DNA of 24,877 bases from SIG459 sp045638085 (GCA_045638085.1 JAZUAQ010000138.1:1-24877), one strand, 5' to 3'; counted from the stretch's first letter, positions 8,241 to 17,393 are shown. Numbers and translations: made by a program. The notes: generated by a model not told the origin, from the letters alone.

Positions 8241-8257
8241 ATATGATAACATATAAT
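8229..8257 (+). promoter_or_regulatory. Downstream promoter (P2) of the giant adhesin gene, with a palindrome
   Basis: TTGTTA (8229-8234), a 17-bp spacer and consensus TATAAT (8252-8257). An inverted repeat TTATATG (8232-8238) with CATATAA (8250-8256) spans both -10 boxes, so a regulator bound there would affect both promoters. The leader to the ATG at 8335 is about 70 bases. Confidence 0.75.
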
Positions 8258-8334
8258 ACGCAACGAGTGCATATTTTTGCATAGCGATATATTTGTTGAT
8301 TTGAGAACGCTGTAAAGGAGTGCTTCGATCTATT

Positions 8335-11300
8335 ATGCTGAAAAACAAAGCATTTGGCAGACGGTTTTTTTCGGGTTTATTGGCAATAATCCTGGCTGCC
8401 GCTCAGCTGCCCACAATCGTACTCGCCGATAAACAGGCCAAAGCGGATGATTTCCCAGTAACCAAGGATGTCACCTCCCTGATGACAATGGTCGAAATGG
8501 AGGGCGTGAGCCAAGGCGCAGACGGGAAATATTACGTAGAGGCGAACAAGCCCTATAAGTTCAAACTGACTGTAAGCGAAAAAGACAGTCTTGAAATGGA
8601 TATGAGCGATGCGATTTATTTCGTGCTGCCCGAAGGCGTCGTGGGAGACAACGAAAACGGCACGATCAATATCGGTGTTGCTGTTGACGGATACAGCAAG
8701 GCTATCTATCATAGCTACACTGTCCGCGGCAACATTGTGACGATCACCTGGAACAAGGAGAATCCCAATTTCGAAGACCTTGCCCGCGCTCATCACGTAT
8801 CCTTTGCGTTTAACCTTCAGGCTAGGTTCGATGGCACCAAGGACGAAGTTAAATTCGGAACCGGCATCGATGTTACCATCGAAGTTGATAATACCGGCGC
8901 CGTCACCGTCAACAAAAATGTCAGCGGTCTGAAGAATGATGTTGTCATGACGGATGAGCAGAAGCGTGCAATGACCTTTGAGCTTCGCAACGCTGCAGGC
9001 GAGGCTGTCCGCGCATTCACCTATGCGGATATGAGTGATGGCTCCGTCACTTTCGCAGGGCTGAAGCCCGGAACTTATACGGTGGTGGAAACCTCCCATC
9101 CCGATTTCCCCAACTATAGCTTCGACACCGGTGATTCCGTTACAGTAAAAGAGGGAACTCTGGGAGTCGGCGGTGTGCTGACCCTCGGTCTCAGCAACGA
9201 CTATGAATACCACAAGGGCAGCCTCGAACTGAATAAGACCATTGATTGCCTCAACTGGGATAATACCACCGATGTTCCCGACAGCGTTAAAAATAATATA
9301 AGCTTCACTATCACCGGACCTTACGGATACAGAAGAACCGTTTCCTACGGGGACTTCACCGACGGAAAGTTTACTCTTACCGGTCTTGATGTTGGTGAGT
9401 ATACCGTTACCGAAACAAATAAGGTCAGCGGCTATACCTGGACTTACACGGTGAATAATGCCGCCAAGGATACTCCTTCTGCCTCCGTGGAGATCGAAAA
9501 AGACGAGACTGCGTCTGTTTCTTTTGAAAATACATATGTCCAGCAGACTGCAAATCTTACCATTAAGAAGACCGCTTCCGGTGCGGCTGTTCCCGCAAAT
9601 ACTCAATTTAAGGTAAGTTTTCCTGACGGAAGTTATAAAACCTTCAAGTATTCTGACATGAACGACGGTGAGTATACCTTCAGTGACGTTCCCCTCGGAA
9701 CATATAAAGTGGAGGAAATACGCGATACCGCTCTTGTTGCAAACTACTCCCTTACCGTAAGCGGCGAGGGTAATGTCACCCTGACCACTGCTGATGAAAC
9801 CAAAACCGGCACCATAAATAACAGCTATACTCCTCTTGGCGCAATAAAGCTTGAGAAGGAAATCGCAGGCGACCTGAGCGGCGATGACCTGAGCGATGCC
9901 CAGAAGAGCGCAATGGTGTTCTCTATATATAACTCCCAAAATAATTGTGTAGGCACACTGAGCTACGCAGATATTCTTGCAGGAAACAACACAATTTCCG
10001 ATCTGCCTGTGGGCAGCTATACCGTCAAGGAGACCGGTCATGCCATCTCCGGCTACAGCGTGGAGACGGTTCCTGCCAACCGTGAAATGAGCGTGGATGT
10101 GGCTCTGGGCCAGACTTCCACCGCATCTTTCAGCAACACCTATACCAAGGACGAATATAAGCTCTCTGTAGATAAGGTCTTCGGAGCCGGCAGTGCTTAT
10201 AATGCCGACAACCTGCCTGAGAAATTTATAAGCGGAACAAGATTCACTGTCACCAAGGGCGGAAAAACCGTTGCCAGCTGCACCTATGAAGAACTGGCCG
10301 AGACGCTTAACGGTCTTATTCTGGATGGTGCCGGCCCCTATGTAATTACCGAGACCAATCCGGATGTAGACGGTGTTGACATCGTCACAATGGTATCCCG
10401 TGACGGAGGCGAAAGCTACAGCGTTGGCAAAAGAGTGGAAGTCACTCTGACAAACCATGTCCCCGCGAATATTGTATTTAAGAATGTCTATACGATTCAG
10501 GGTGCAATTGCGGTTGACAAGACCGTGGAGGGCTTGCCTGAATATGACGAGGAAGAACTCAGAAGCAAAATCACCTATTCCGTTTATCGCGAGGTGAACG
10601 GAACCTATACCCTGTACCTTGAAAATGTAAGCCTTGATGTACTGGAGGCGGGAATTTTGGTTCCCGTGGGAAATTACTATGTTCAGGAAACCGGAACCTT
10701 GGGTGTCCACGGCTACAATGGACCTGATGTCACGGTACAGGTTGGCGCAGGAGATGAAAAAGCGGATAGCCGTTCGGAGAATTTTGCGGTAGCTGAAAGC
10801 AGCACCGTAATCGTGTATTTCACCAACACCTATACCACGGGCGATAACAGAGCTTATATTCAGCTTGAAAAGTACGTGGGAGGCCTTGCAATGTTCCCCA
10901 ACAGCGAAGAAACTATCCTGAGCGACAGCCTGAATGTGAATAACACAAACGGCGATCGGCTCTATGATGGCATTCGCCTTAAGCTGGAAGAGAACCTGGA
11001 CGGTGTCTGGCATGAGGTGGGCACATATCCTCTGAGCGAGTTCCTTAATGGCGGTGTTTCCGTTCGTTGCGGCCACTACCGTCTGACCGAGCTTTATGCG
11101 GATGTTGCCGGACATTCTCTCAGCGTTGAGTATCTGATCAAGAACGAAGGCGATGAGATAATTGCTCAGAACAGCGCCACACAGATAGAGTTCGATATTG
11201 AGGAAAATGAGATCCTTAAGGCCGAGGTTCACAATGTCTATACTCCTCTCGGCAATCTGGAGATTACCAAGACAATAGCCGGCGGCATTGTCATGGAAGG

Positions 11301-14300
11301 AGACGACAAGAAAACTGTTGTTTTCAATGTCAGCGGTCCCTTCAATTTCAGCAATACTTTCACTCTGGCCGATATTTACAACGCTCAGACCGGAGAATAC
11401 AAAAAAACCTTTACCAACATTCCCGTGGGTGAATACACCGTTTCTGAGACTGCGGGAGACACCGCCGAATACACCCTTGTAGTCAGCGGAATGCCTGCAG
11501 GTGGAAAGGTGACTGTCCCCTTCGGCGAAACGGCAGAAGTTGATATCACCAACACCTATACCCGCAGACTGGGCAACATCATTGTTGAAAAGACTCTGGC
11601 GGGCGATGTTCCCTCCGAATTGACTGCAGAAGAGATGAAGGCAATGCTCTTCACTGTGCGGGATAGCTCCGGTCAGACCATTGCTTCTGCAAGCTATGAC
11701 ATGTTTACGGAGGGCAAGTACACCTTCGAAGACCTCCCCACCGGCACTTACACCGTGACCGAGACCATCAGCGATGTGCTTGCCGACAAATACAGCGTTG
11801 AAATTACTAACAACAACCAAACTGTCTCTGTCAGCGACAGCAGCGATGCGAAGGTCAGCCTTGGCAATACCTTCCACCAGACAGGAAACCTGAAGCTGGT
11901 CAAGAATTTCGCAGGTTGTGAAATCCCCGATAACCTGAAGGCTACTGTGCAGTTCAAGTACTGGATGGTAGATGAGGACGGCAACAAAGTGGGAGAAGAG
12001 AGAAGCGTAGCTTACAGTGAGTTCACCAACGGCAGCTACACTGTGAAAAATCTCACCCCCGGACGCTATGTTGTAAGCGAGATGGATGACACCACGGGCT
12101 ATGTACGCAGCACAAGCGTAACGGTCAATGGAGAAACCGCAGAAGGCGTCACCGACGGCGAAACCGATGTTGTGTTCGGCGAGACCTCCACTGTTGCATT
12201 CACCAATACCTACAGCGAGATTTCCTCCTTGAAAATCACCAAAACAATCGACGGAGATCTGAAGTCTTCCATGAGCGATGAGCAGAAGAAGGCGATCAGC
12301 TTCACCGTGACGGATAGTCAGGGAAATCCCGTTTGCGAGAGCTTTAGCTACTATGACATGGCTGACGGAGTCATGACTATCAAGAATCTGCAGCCCGGTA
12401 CTTACACCATCACCGAAAAGATAAGCGACCCCAGTGAACAGCTGTTCGGTGACTATTCCCGTGTTACCACCTATCAGGTGGGCAGCGCAGCGGCTGTGAA
12501 AGGCACCACTGCCGAAGTCGCTGTTGTTCACGGTGATAATGCTGTTACCTTTACCAATACCTACAGCGCCATTGCCCCTCTTAGTGTAATCAAGAGCAGC
12601 AGCAACACTTATGTAGGCTTGGTCAGCAAGGACGGCGTGAAGTACCCGGTGTGGAAATTCACCTTGAATATCAGCAATCTGAATCCCCTTACCACCAGAA
12701 ACGGCACCACAAGCTTCACCGAAATTTTTGACGACACCCATGCTGACTGGTTCCGTCTTGCAACTGAGGAAGAGGTTCAGGCTTTGGGCGTTGGTGAAAA
12801 TGCCGGAATCCGTTCTCTGGTAGAAGGCAAGGCTGCACCTTCCGCAAGCTTCGGCGGTGATGATAATGTTATTGTTATCAGTGGCATCACAGAGGAAACC
12901 GCGGATAAGTGCGAGTTCAGCTATTATCTGATTGTCAAGGACAGAGATGTGCTCAGAGCGCTCAATTCCTCCGGTGACGGAACTACCAACGGAGTTTCCT
13001 ATGACTTCAACAATACGGTAAGCTATCATCCCCTGCCTCATAAGGCTGAGGTAGCTACCACGGACGCAAGCTATAGATATAGCTTCACTGCGGTGGAAAA
13101 GGGAATTATCAATCTGGATGATGAAGGCAACCTGTATGAAATCATTGACGGCCAGATAGTGCGCGTCAACTATGCAAAATACTCTGTAGTGCTGAACCCG
13201 GACGGCGCATATATAGGCGACCAGCCTACCATTATTGCCACTGACGTATTTTCTGAGAATCAGACTGTTCTGCTCAGTAGTGTAGTAACCGAACCCACTG
13301 AAGGCGTAAGCTTCCAGGTGGATAATGATGCTCATAAAATAATCTTCACCATTCCCAACGGCACCCCTGTTAAAGTCAGTTACCGCGTTGCCATCAGTGA
13401 ATCTCAGGAAGAAACCGTCGTACTGACCAATGAAATTACCCTTCTCGGCTTTACTGTGGGTATCAACAGACCGGTTTCCAGCTTTGCGGCCGGCGCCGGT
13501 CAGGGTGAGATCTATTCAATGAACCTCATCAAAGTGGATGCGCTGGATAACAGCCGAAAGCTGGAGGGCGTCAGATTCTCTCTGTATGACGGCGCAGATA
13601 ACGAGCTTCTCACCACTGAAACAACTAACAAGGATGGTGCCATCCTCTTCAAATATTGGGGCGAAAACGGCGCCTTCAGGCTGGACTATGACTACTATCT
13701 GCTTGAGGAAAGTACGATTGACGGCTACAACATGAACAGCGACAAAATCTGGATTCGCATCAGCAAGACCGAAACTCCCGGCCTTGATGAAAACGGAGTG
13801 CATGTTCTCAGAAGCGGCGGCGAACTTGTGGTGTCCAATGATCCCGTTGTTGCCACCTTGGGTCTTAGCAAGAACTTTAATGACTGGTCAAAGCAGAGCA
13901 CGTTCAGCTTCAAGCTGGAAGCTCTTGACGGTGCGCCTATGCCCACAATAGGTGAAGATGTGTTTGTTGCCACCGAGAGCCAGCCTTCCGGCAACTTCGG
14001 AACCATACGCTTTGATGTGAGCGACAGCGATCTTGAGGGCGATAAGGTTGTCACCTATCAGTACACCATTCAGGAAATCGTAAATCCCGAAGATATGGTG
14101 GACGGAATTTACTATGACACAGCAAAGCATACCGCAACTGTTGTTATTTCCGACAGCGACCATGACGGTGTCAAGGAAGTCGCCGTAAGCTATGACAATA
14201 ATCAGCGCAGCCTGACAATTACAAATATCTATGAGACCGTGGATATTTCAGGCGAAAAGACCTGGGATGACGCAGAAAATCAGGACGGCATCCGTCCCGA

Positions 14301-14919
14301 TGAGATCACCATTCATCTGCTGAAAAATGACGAAGTCATTGCTACGGAGACCATAACCGCCGATGACGGCTGGAGCTGGGAATTCACCGATCTCCCCAAA
14401 TATGAGAGCGGCACAGAGGTCGTCTACAGCATCGAGGAAGATGAGGTGGAAGGCTACACCACCGCATACGATGGCTATAATGTCATAAACAGCTATGAGC
14501 CTTCAAAGGTTTCTCTTGAGGTTAAGAAGGTCTGGCGGGACAGCGATAATTTCGACAGAATCCGCCCCAAGGAAATCAAGGTCATGCTTCTGGCAGACGG
14601 AGAAGAAACGGGTGAGATCCTTGTGCTGAACTCCGACGGAGAATGGAGCGGAGCATTTGCTGAGCTTGACGAGTATAAGGCAGGTACTAAGATTGTCTAT
14701 ACTGTCAAGGAGATCAATGTTCCCGCGGGCTACACCGCTGTTGTCAGCGGCACTGCAGAGGAAGGATTTGTAATTACCAACTCCCATGTTCCCAGCTTCC
14801 CCGATATCCCCGGAACGGGCGACAGCAATAATACATTCGGCTGGCTTGGCGTGATGCTGTTTGGCATAGCCGGATTTATGGCAACTTATTCCTACAAAAA
14901 AAGAAATGAGGCTGAATAA
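8335..14919 (+). CDS. Giant wall-anchored surface adhesin with 11 isopeptide-type Ig-like repeats
   Basis: A 2,194-residue secreted protein, numbered from the ATG at 8335. An upstream in-frame GTG at 8320 overlaps the AAAGGAG site and is unlikely; the ATG spacing of 14 bases is long. A signal peptide with a basic start and hydrophobic core ends about A31. Then come an N-terminal beta-rich domain (41-185), 11 CnaB/DUF5979-like repeats (189-1410), a second large beta-rich region (1414-1710), a SpaA-like domain (1725-1835), a pilin-isopeptide (FctA/Spy0128-like) domain (1838-1967) and two clear CnaB domains (1970-2054, 2058-2150). It ends with a sortase-type motif IPGTG (2158-2162), a membrane segment and KKR. 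It should form a long, protease-resistant stalk covalently linked to peptidoglycan, for adhesion. No sortase gene is in the window. It has its own promoters and terminator. Confidence 0.93.
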   Translation: MLKNKAFGRRFFSGLLAIILAAAQLPTIVLADKQAKADDFPVTKDVTSLMTMVEMEGVSQGADGKYYVEANKPYKFKLTVSEKDSLEMDMSDAIYFVLPEGVVGDNENGTINIGVAVDGYSKAIYHSYTVRGNIVTITWNKENPNFEDLARAHHVSFAFNLQARFDGTKDEVKFGTGIDVTIEVDNTGAVTVNKNVSGLKNDVVMTDEQKRAMTFELRNAAGEAVRAFTYADMSDGSVTFAGLKPGTYTVVETSHPDFPNYSFDTGDSVTVKEGTLGVGGVLTLGLSNDYEYHKGSLELNKTIDCLNWDNTTDVPDSVKNNISFTITGPYGYRRTVSYGDFTDGKFTLTGLDVGEYTVTETNKVSGYTWTYTVNNAAKDTPSASVEIEKDETASVSFENTYVQQTANLTIKKTASGAAVPANTQFKVSFPDGSYKTFKYSDMNDGEYTFSDVPLGTYKVEEIRDTALVANYSLTVSGEGNVTLTTADETKTGTINNSYTPLGAIKLEKEIAGDLSGDDLSDAQKSAMVFSIYNSQNNCVGTLSYADILAGNNTISDLPVGSYTVKETGHAISGYSVETVPANREMSVDVALGQTSTASFSNTYTKDEYKLSVDKVFGAGSAYNADNLPEKFISGTRFTVTKGGKTVASCTYEELAETLNGLILDGAGPYVITETNPDVDGVDIVTMVSRDGGESYSVGKRVEVTLTNHVPANIVFKNVYTIQGAIAVDKTVEGLPEYDEEELRSKITYSVYREVNGTYTLYLENVSLDVLEAGILVPVGNYYVQETGTLGVHGYNGPDVTVQVGAGDEKADSRSENFAVAESSTVIVYFTNTYTTGDNRAYIQLEKYVGGLAMFPNSEETILSDSLNVNNTNGDRLYDGIRLKLEENLDGVWHEVGTYPLSEFLNGGVSVRCGHYRLTELYADVAGHSLSVEYLIKNEGDEIIAQNSATQIEFDIEENEILKAEVHNVYTPLGNLEITKTIAGGIVMEGDDKKTVVFNVSGPFNFSNTFTLADIYNAQTGEYKKTFTNIPVGEYTVSETAGDTAEYTLVVSGMPAGGKVTVPFGETAEVDITNTYTRRLGNIIVEKTLAGDVPSELTAEEMKAMLFTVRDSSGQTIASASYDMFTEGKYTFEDLPTGTYTVTETISDVLADKYSVEITNNNQTVSVSDSSDAKVSLGNTFHQTGNLKLVKNFAGCEIPDNLKATVQFKYWMVDEDGNKVGEERSVAYSEFTNGSYTVKNLTPGRYVVSEMDDTTGYVRSTSVTVNGETAEGVTDGETDVVFGETSTVAFTNTYSEISSLKITKTIDGDLKSSMSDEQKKAISFTVTDSQGNPVCESFSYYDMADGVMTIKNLQPGTYTITEKISDPSEQLFGDYSRVTTYQVGSAAAVKGTTAEVAVVHGDNAVTFTNTYSAIAPLSVIKSSSNTYVGLVSKDGVKYPVWKFTLNISNLNPLTTRNGTTSFTEIFDDTHADWFRLATEEEVQALGVGENAGIRSLVEGKAAPSASFGGDDNVIVISGITEETADKCEFSYYLIVKDRDVLRALNSSGDGTTNGVSYDFNNTVSYHPLPHKAEVATTDASYRYSFTAVEKGIINLDDEGNLYEIIDGQIVRVNYAKYSVVLNPDGAYIGDQPTIIATDVFSENQTVLLSSVVTEPTEGVSFQVDNDAHKIIFTIPNGTPVKVSYRVAISESQEETVVLTNEITLLGFTVGINRPVSSFAAGAGQGEIYSMNLIKVDALDNSRKLEGVRFSLYDGADNELLTTETTNKDGAILFKYWGENGAFRLDYDYYLLEESTIDGYNMNSDKIWIRISKTETPGLDENGVHVLRSGGELVVSNDPVVATLGLSKNFNDWSKQSTFSFKLEALDGAPMPTIGEDVFVATESQPSGNFGTIRFDVSDSDLEGDKVVTYQYTIQEIVNPEDMVDGIYYDTAKHTATVVISDSDHDGVKEVAVSYDNNQRSLTITNIYETVDISGEKTWDDAENQDGIRPDEITIHLLKNDEVIATETITADDGWSWEFTDLPKYESGTEVVYSIEEDEVEGYTTAYDGYNVINSYEPSKVSLEVKKVWRDSDNFDRIRPKEIKVMLLADGEETGEILVLNSDGEWSGAFAELDEYKAGTKIVYTVKEINVPAGYTAVVSGTAEEGFVITNSHVPSFPDIPGTGDSNNTFGWLGVMLFGIAGFMATYSYKKRNEAE
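8899..12564 (+). repeat. Eleven tandem Ig-like protein repeats in the adhesin
   Basis: Each unit of about 93-132 residues starts with a strand of the form L-x-I/V-x-K-T, has a middle Y-T-V-x-E, and ends in F-x-N-T-Y. The presumed isopeptide triads are (K/E/N): 194/252/288, 301/360/399, 412/461/496, 508/566/601, 614/673/717, 729/785/831, 846/919/967, 979/1038/1073, 1086/1143/1178, 1190/1249/1291 and 1303/1361/1408. The triad is present in all 11 although the sequences between have diverged, so the repeats are old and functionally constrained rather than recent DNA duplications. Confidence 0.85.
14806..14916 (+). other. C-terminal sorting signal of the adhesin (IPGTG, membrane segment, KKR)
   Basis: IPGTG is encoded at 14806-14820, followed by a polar linker, about 18 hydrophobic residues and a KKR positive tail. 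This is the tripartite layout of sortase substrates, with Ile in place of the usual Leu and Gly at the variable position. Confidence 0.8.
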
Positions 14920-14931
14920 TCAGCTGAAAAC

Positions 14932-14974
14932 AAAAAAAGACAGCGCGGTTTGTTGAACCGTGCTGTCTTTTTTT
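14932..14974. terminator. Bidirectional terminator between adhesin and convergent acyltransferase
   Basis: A 19-bp stem with one mismatch: A7-GACAGCGCGGTT (14932-14950) pairs with AACCGTGCTGTC-T7 (14956-14974) around a TGTTG loop. The minus-strand gene's stop codon begins directly after it, so the same hairpin ends both genes. Confidence 0.95.
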
Positions 14975-16180
14975 CTAATTGATTTTGGCAGTATTGCTGA
15001 GGGTATGGAAGCTTTTGAGGAGATTGATGAATTTCATAACGAGCTGTCCATCCTCCAGAACGCAGCGATAAATTTTGCTGCCGTGCTGCACTTCCAGATA
15101 TTTGCCGGGGCTGAAAGGCAGGGAGGGGATATTTTTAATGGGCACAAGAATATCTGCCCTCTCACCATTCAGCTCTCCTGTAATACGAAAACCCTCGGCG
15201 CTGAGACTGAGAGTGCCGCTGCCGGCTTCGCGGAAGCGGTGGGTACCTTCTTCCAACACGCGGAAGGTGGAGGCACTGCTTATGGAAACAAGTTCTCCCT
15301 TCTCTACGGAGGAGAGGACTTTTTCAAAGATGAATCGGCTCCAATCGGAGACATAGCGGATCTCCTTTCCGTGAACCGAGCATTTGTGGAGCATAGCGTA
15401 ATCGTCGCTTTGCTGAGCATAGCCGCATTTTTCGCACTGGAGAATATTTTTGCATTTCAGGCGTATGGAAAATTCCTCGCCGCAGTGGGGGCAGATATAC
15501 AAAACGTTTTCAAGCCCCTCAATATTCTTGCAGCCGCTGAAGCGAACCCGATAGCCCTCCTGCTCGCGGTAAGCATCGAAAAGAAGTGCCTCCTCGGTGC
15601 GGCGGCGGATGCTTTCTTCGTCCAGCTCGGCAAGCTCCTGCGCGGAAAAAAGCTTATATATGTCTATGTAGGTGCGTCCGGGTCGGAGGGCGGAGGACCA
15701 TTTGGGAAGCACAAAATATGAACCATAGGAGCGGGCTGCATAGACATCGGTGCCAAGCCACTTGAGGAATTTATAGGTGGCAGAGGGAATGGGGGTGGAA
15801 AGACCGTCCTCGCACATAAGTCCTGCAGGATAAATTGCCAGCCTTCCGCCGGAGGAAACAACGCTTTTCATCTTTTTAAGATCGCTGACCTCGGTTTGAA
15901 ACTGCTGCTTTGGTATCAGCCCCAGCTTACTCAGAAAGCCCTGCAGGGGAAGGGTGCCAAAAATGGAGCGGCTCACAACAAAATTCATCGGCTTTTTGCA
16001 GGCACCGATAAGGTTGACAAAGTCGAGGGCTGTCTGGTGGTTGGCTATAACCACAAAGGGACCCGAAGCGTTTTTGATCTCATTTCTGAGAAACCTTCTG
16101 CGAAAAAGCAGGCGGGCTGCCAGATTGCAAACGGCGCGGGCAATTCCATAGTAAAAGCGATTAGGTGCTTCGTGGCGCAT
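14975..16180 (-). CDS. PlsC-like acyltransferase with zinc ribbon
   Basis: A 401-residue protein. The start at 16180 is preferred because AGAGGA lies seven bases before it, and because the predicted -10 box (16225-16230) lies downstream of the alternative ATG at 16234, which could not then be transcribed. The N-terminal half is an LPLAT/PlsC domain with the complete catalytic block NHQTALD (47-53, H48 and D53) and YPAG (117-120) in place of FPEG. After it come two CxxC pairs, C230/C233 and C249/C252, forming a zinc ribbon. The last ~140 residues are a beta-rich domain I do not recognise. It probably acylates a lysophospholipid-like acceptor at the cytoplasmic membrane face. It differs from ordinary PlsC (about 200-250 residues) by the added C-terminal half. 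Confidence 0.82.
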   Translation of the reverse strand: MRHEAPNRFYYGIARAVCNLAARLLFRRRFLRNEIKNASGPFVVIANHQTALDFVNLIGACKKPMNFVVSRSIFGTLPLQGFLSKLGLIPKQQFQTEVSDLKKMKSVVSSGGRLAIYPAGLMCEDGLSTPIPSATYKFLKWLGTDVYAARSYGSYFVLPKWSSALRPGRTYIDIYKLFSAQELAELDEESIRRRTEEALLFDAYREQEGYRVRFSGCKNIEGLENVLYICPHCGEEFSIRLKCKNILQCEKCGYAQQSDDYAMLHKCSVHGKEIRYVSDWSRFIFEKVLSSVEKGELVSISSASTFRVLEEGTHRFREAGSGTLSLSAEGFRITGELNGERADILVPIKNIPSLPFSPGKYLEVQHGSKIYRCVLEDGQLVMKFINLLKSFHTLSNTAKIN

Positions 16181-16224
16181 AGGCGTTCCTCTTCTTTCTG
16201 TCTTAATGAGGTGTTTACCGGAAA

Positions 16225-16253
16225 ATAATATCATAAATTACATTTTTGGGCAA
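16225..16253 (-). promoter_or_regulatory. Promoter of the PlsC/zinc-ribbon gene
   Basis: Read on the minus strand: TTGCCC (16253-16248), a 17-bp spacer and TATTAT (16230-16225). Predicted transcription starts near 16218, about 38 bases before the ATG at 16180. Confidence 0.65.
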
Positions 16254-16337
16254 GAAGCTCACGAGAGAGGAGGACTCAATTGCTGCGCGCCTCTTTATCA
16301 ATGACCCCGCTGTTGCTATGACGGCACCAAAAACCGC

Positions 16338-16376
16338 AAAAAAAGATCCCGCTTCACCGAAGCGGGATCTTTTTTT
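16338..16376. terminator. Terminator after the first URO-D-like gene
   Basis: A perfect 11-bp stem GATCCCGCTTC (16345-16355) with GAAGCGGGATC (16359-16369) and an ACC loop, flanked by seven A and seven T residues. It ends the minus-strand URO-D-like gene, whose stop is at 16378-16380. Confidence 0.95.
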
Positions 16377-16377
16377 A

Positions 16378-17364
16378 TCAGCCGAAATATATTTTGCTCT
16401 GCTTGCGGATTTCATCCATAATGCAGTCGTTTACACCGGGGAAAATGCTGCCTTCGCCGCCGTAAGTAAGGCAGGGAATGAAGCAGCCGCCCTCGGAATA
16501 TTCACGGCAGGCACGCTGAACCTCGGCACGGACTTTTTCCTCCGTCCAGTCGGGAACATCCACAACGCTGGCTTCAATGCCGCCCATAAGCAGAAGCTTA
16601 TAGTCGGTGTCCTTTTTAATCTGCTGAATATCATTGCTGGGGAGAACACCTTCCCAGATGTCGATGCCTATCTCAACCATGTCTCTGGCAATGGGCTGGC
16701 AGTAGCTGTCGGCATGGTGCATGGCTATCATGCCTTCGCTCTTGATAAAGCCGTAAATCTCTCTGTAAGGCTCTTTGAAAAACTCGCGCCACATATCGGG
16801 AGCCATAAAAAGGTTGGTCTTGCTGCCCCAGTCATCGTGGAACATAAGCACATCGGGGTTTATATTGTCCTTGATAAGCTTGATCTGTGCCAACTTCATT
16901 TCTTTGATGGCGGCAATCAGTTCGTGCATAGCTTCGGGTTCTTCATAGAATGCGCAAAGAGCGCCCTCGAAGCCGAGAAGGAAGTGGGCTGTTTCGAAAA
17001 GACCTGTGGGCATCCAGCACATTACGAACTTATCCTGAGCGCGGAAAGCCTCGGCCTGAGCCTTTGCGGCTGTCCAGTCCAGCTCAACTTTGCTCATGTC
17101 GGGGAGCTTAACATATTTTTTCCACTCCGCAGCGTCGGGGCATACCAGTTTGTCGGGGGTGGTGATGGGCATTACGCCGGGTTCATCGGCGCGCCATTCG
17201 AGGGTTACGCCGTGGGGAGTGACGGCGGTGCCGCCGGGAGCAACGGGGGACATAAAGAAAAATACGGGATCCCAAACCTGAGGGAATACCTCCCAGGAGT
17301 TAACAAATGCATCGGGCTTGCCTTTGCGCCAGGTCTCATAAAAGTTTTCCTTGAGTGTAAGCAT
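16378..17364 (-). CDS. URO-D superfamily protein, MtaA/corrinoid methyltransferase-like (copy 1)
   Basis: A 328-residue protein of the uroporphyrinogen decarboxylase superfamily, about the size of HemE and MtaA. No haem-pathway gene is nearby. The Arg-rich HemE N-terminal loop is not seen, so a methyltransferase-like role (methyl transfer involving a corrinoid protein or a small thiol) is more likely than haem synthesis. Possible metal or active-site residues are H216-H217 and C222 in MHHADSYC, and C294 and C298 in GGCFIPCLTYG near the C-terminus, where MtaA-type proteins place zinc ligands. AAGGAG sits eight to nine bases before the ATG. It diverges from the DUF1292 gene and is followed by its own terminator. 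Substrate unknown. Confidence 0.8.
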   Translation of the reverse strand: MLTLKENFYETWRKGKPDAFVNSWEVFPQVWDPVFFFMSPVAPGGTAVTPHGVTLEWRADEPGVMPITTPDKLVCPDAAEWKKYVKLPDMSKVELDWTAAKAQAEAFRAQDKFVMCWMPTGLFETAHFLLGFEGALCAFYEEPEAMHELIAAIKEMKLAQIKLIKDNINPDVLMFHDDWGSKTNLFMAPDMWREFFKEPYREIYGFIKSEGMIAMHHADSYCQPIARDMVEIGIDIWEGVLPSNDIQQIKKDTDYKLLLMGGIEASVVDVPDWTEEKVRAEVQRACREYSEGGCFIPCLTYGGEGSIFPGVNDCIMDEIRKQSKIYFG

Positions 17365-17393
17365 GTTTTGCGCTCCTTTCCTTCAGATAACTT

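Noticed and set aside
8899..12564. CRISPR or recent DNA duplication as the cause of the repeated pattern
   Set aside because: Repeats are about 300 bases or more, in frame, and conserved at protein rather than DNA level.
8377..13335. Open frame of 1,652 codons on the minus strand, antisense to the adhesin
   Set aside because: It lies wholly inside the adhesin gene, whose composition avoids stop codons in that antisense frame. It has no ribosome site, no family resemblance and an unusual Ile/Cys/His-rich composition. The plus-strand frame has signal peptide, domains and anchor.
14960..15721. 253-codon plus-strand frame over the PlsC/zinc-ribbon gene
   Set aside because: It begins in the shared terminator, and the minus strand encodes a clear acyltransferase.
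16378..17364. Calling the URO-D-like genes hemE
   Set aside because: There are two diverged copies, no haem neighbours, and residues nearer to methyltransferases of the superfamily.
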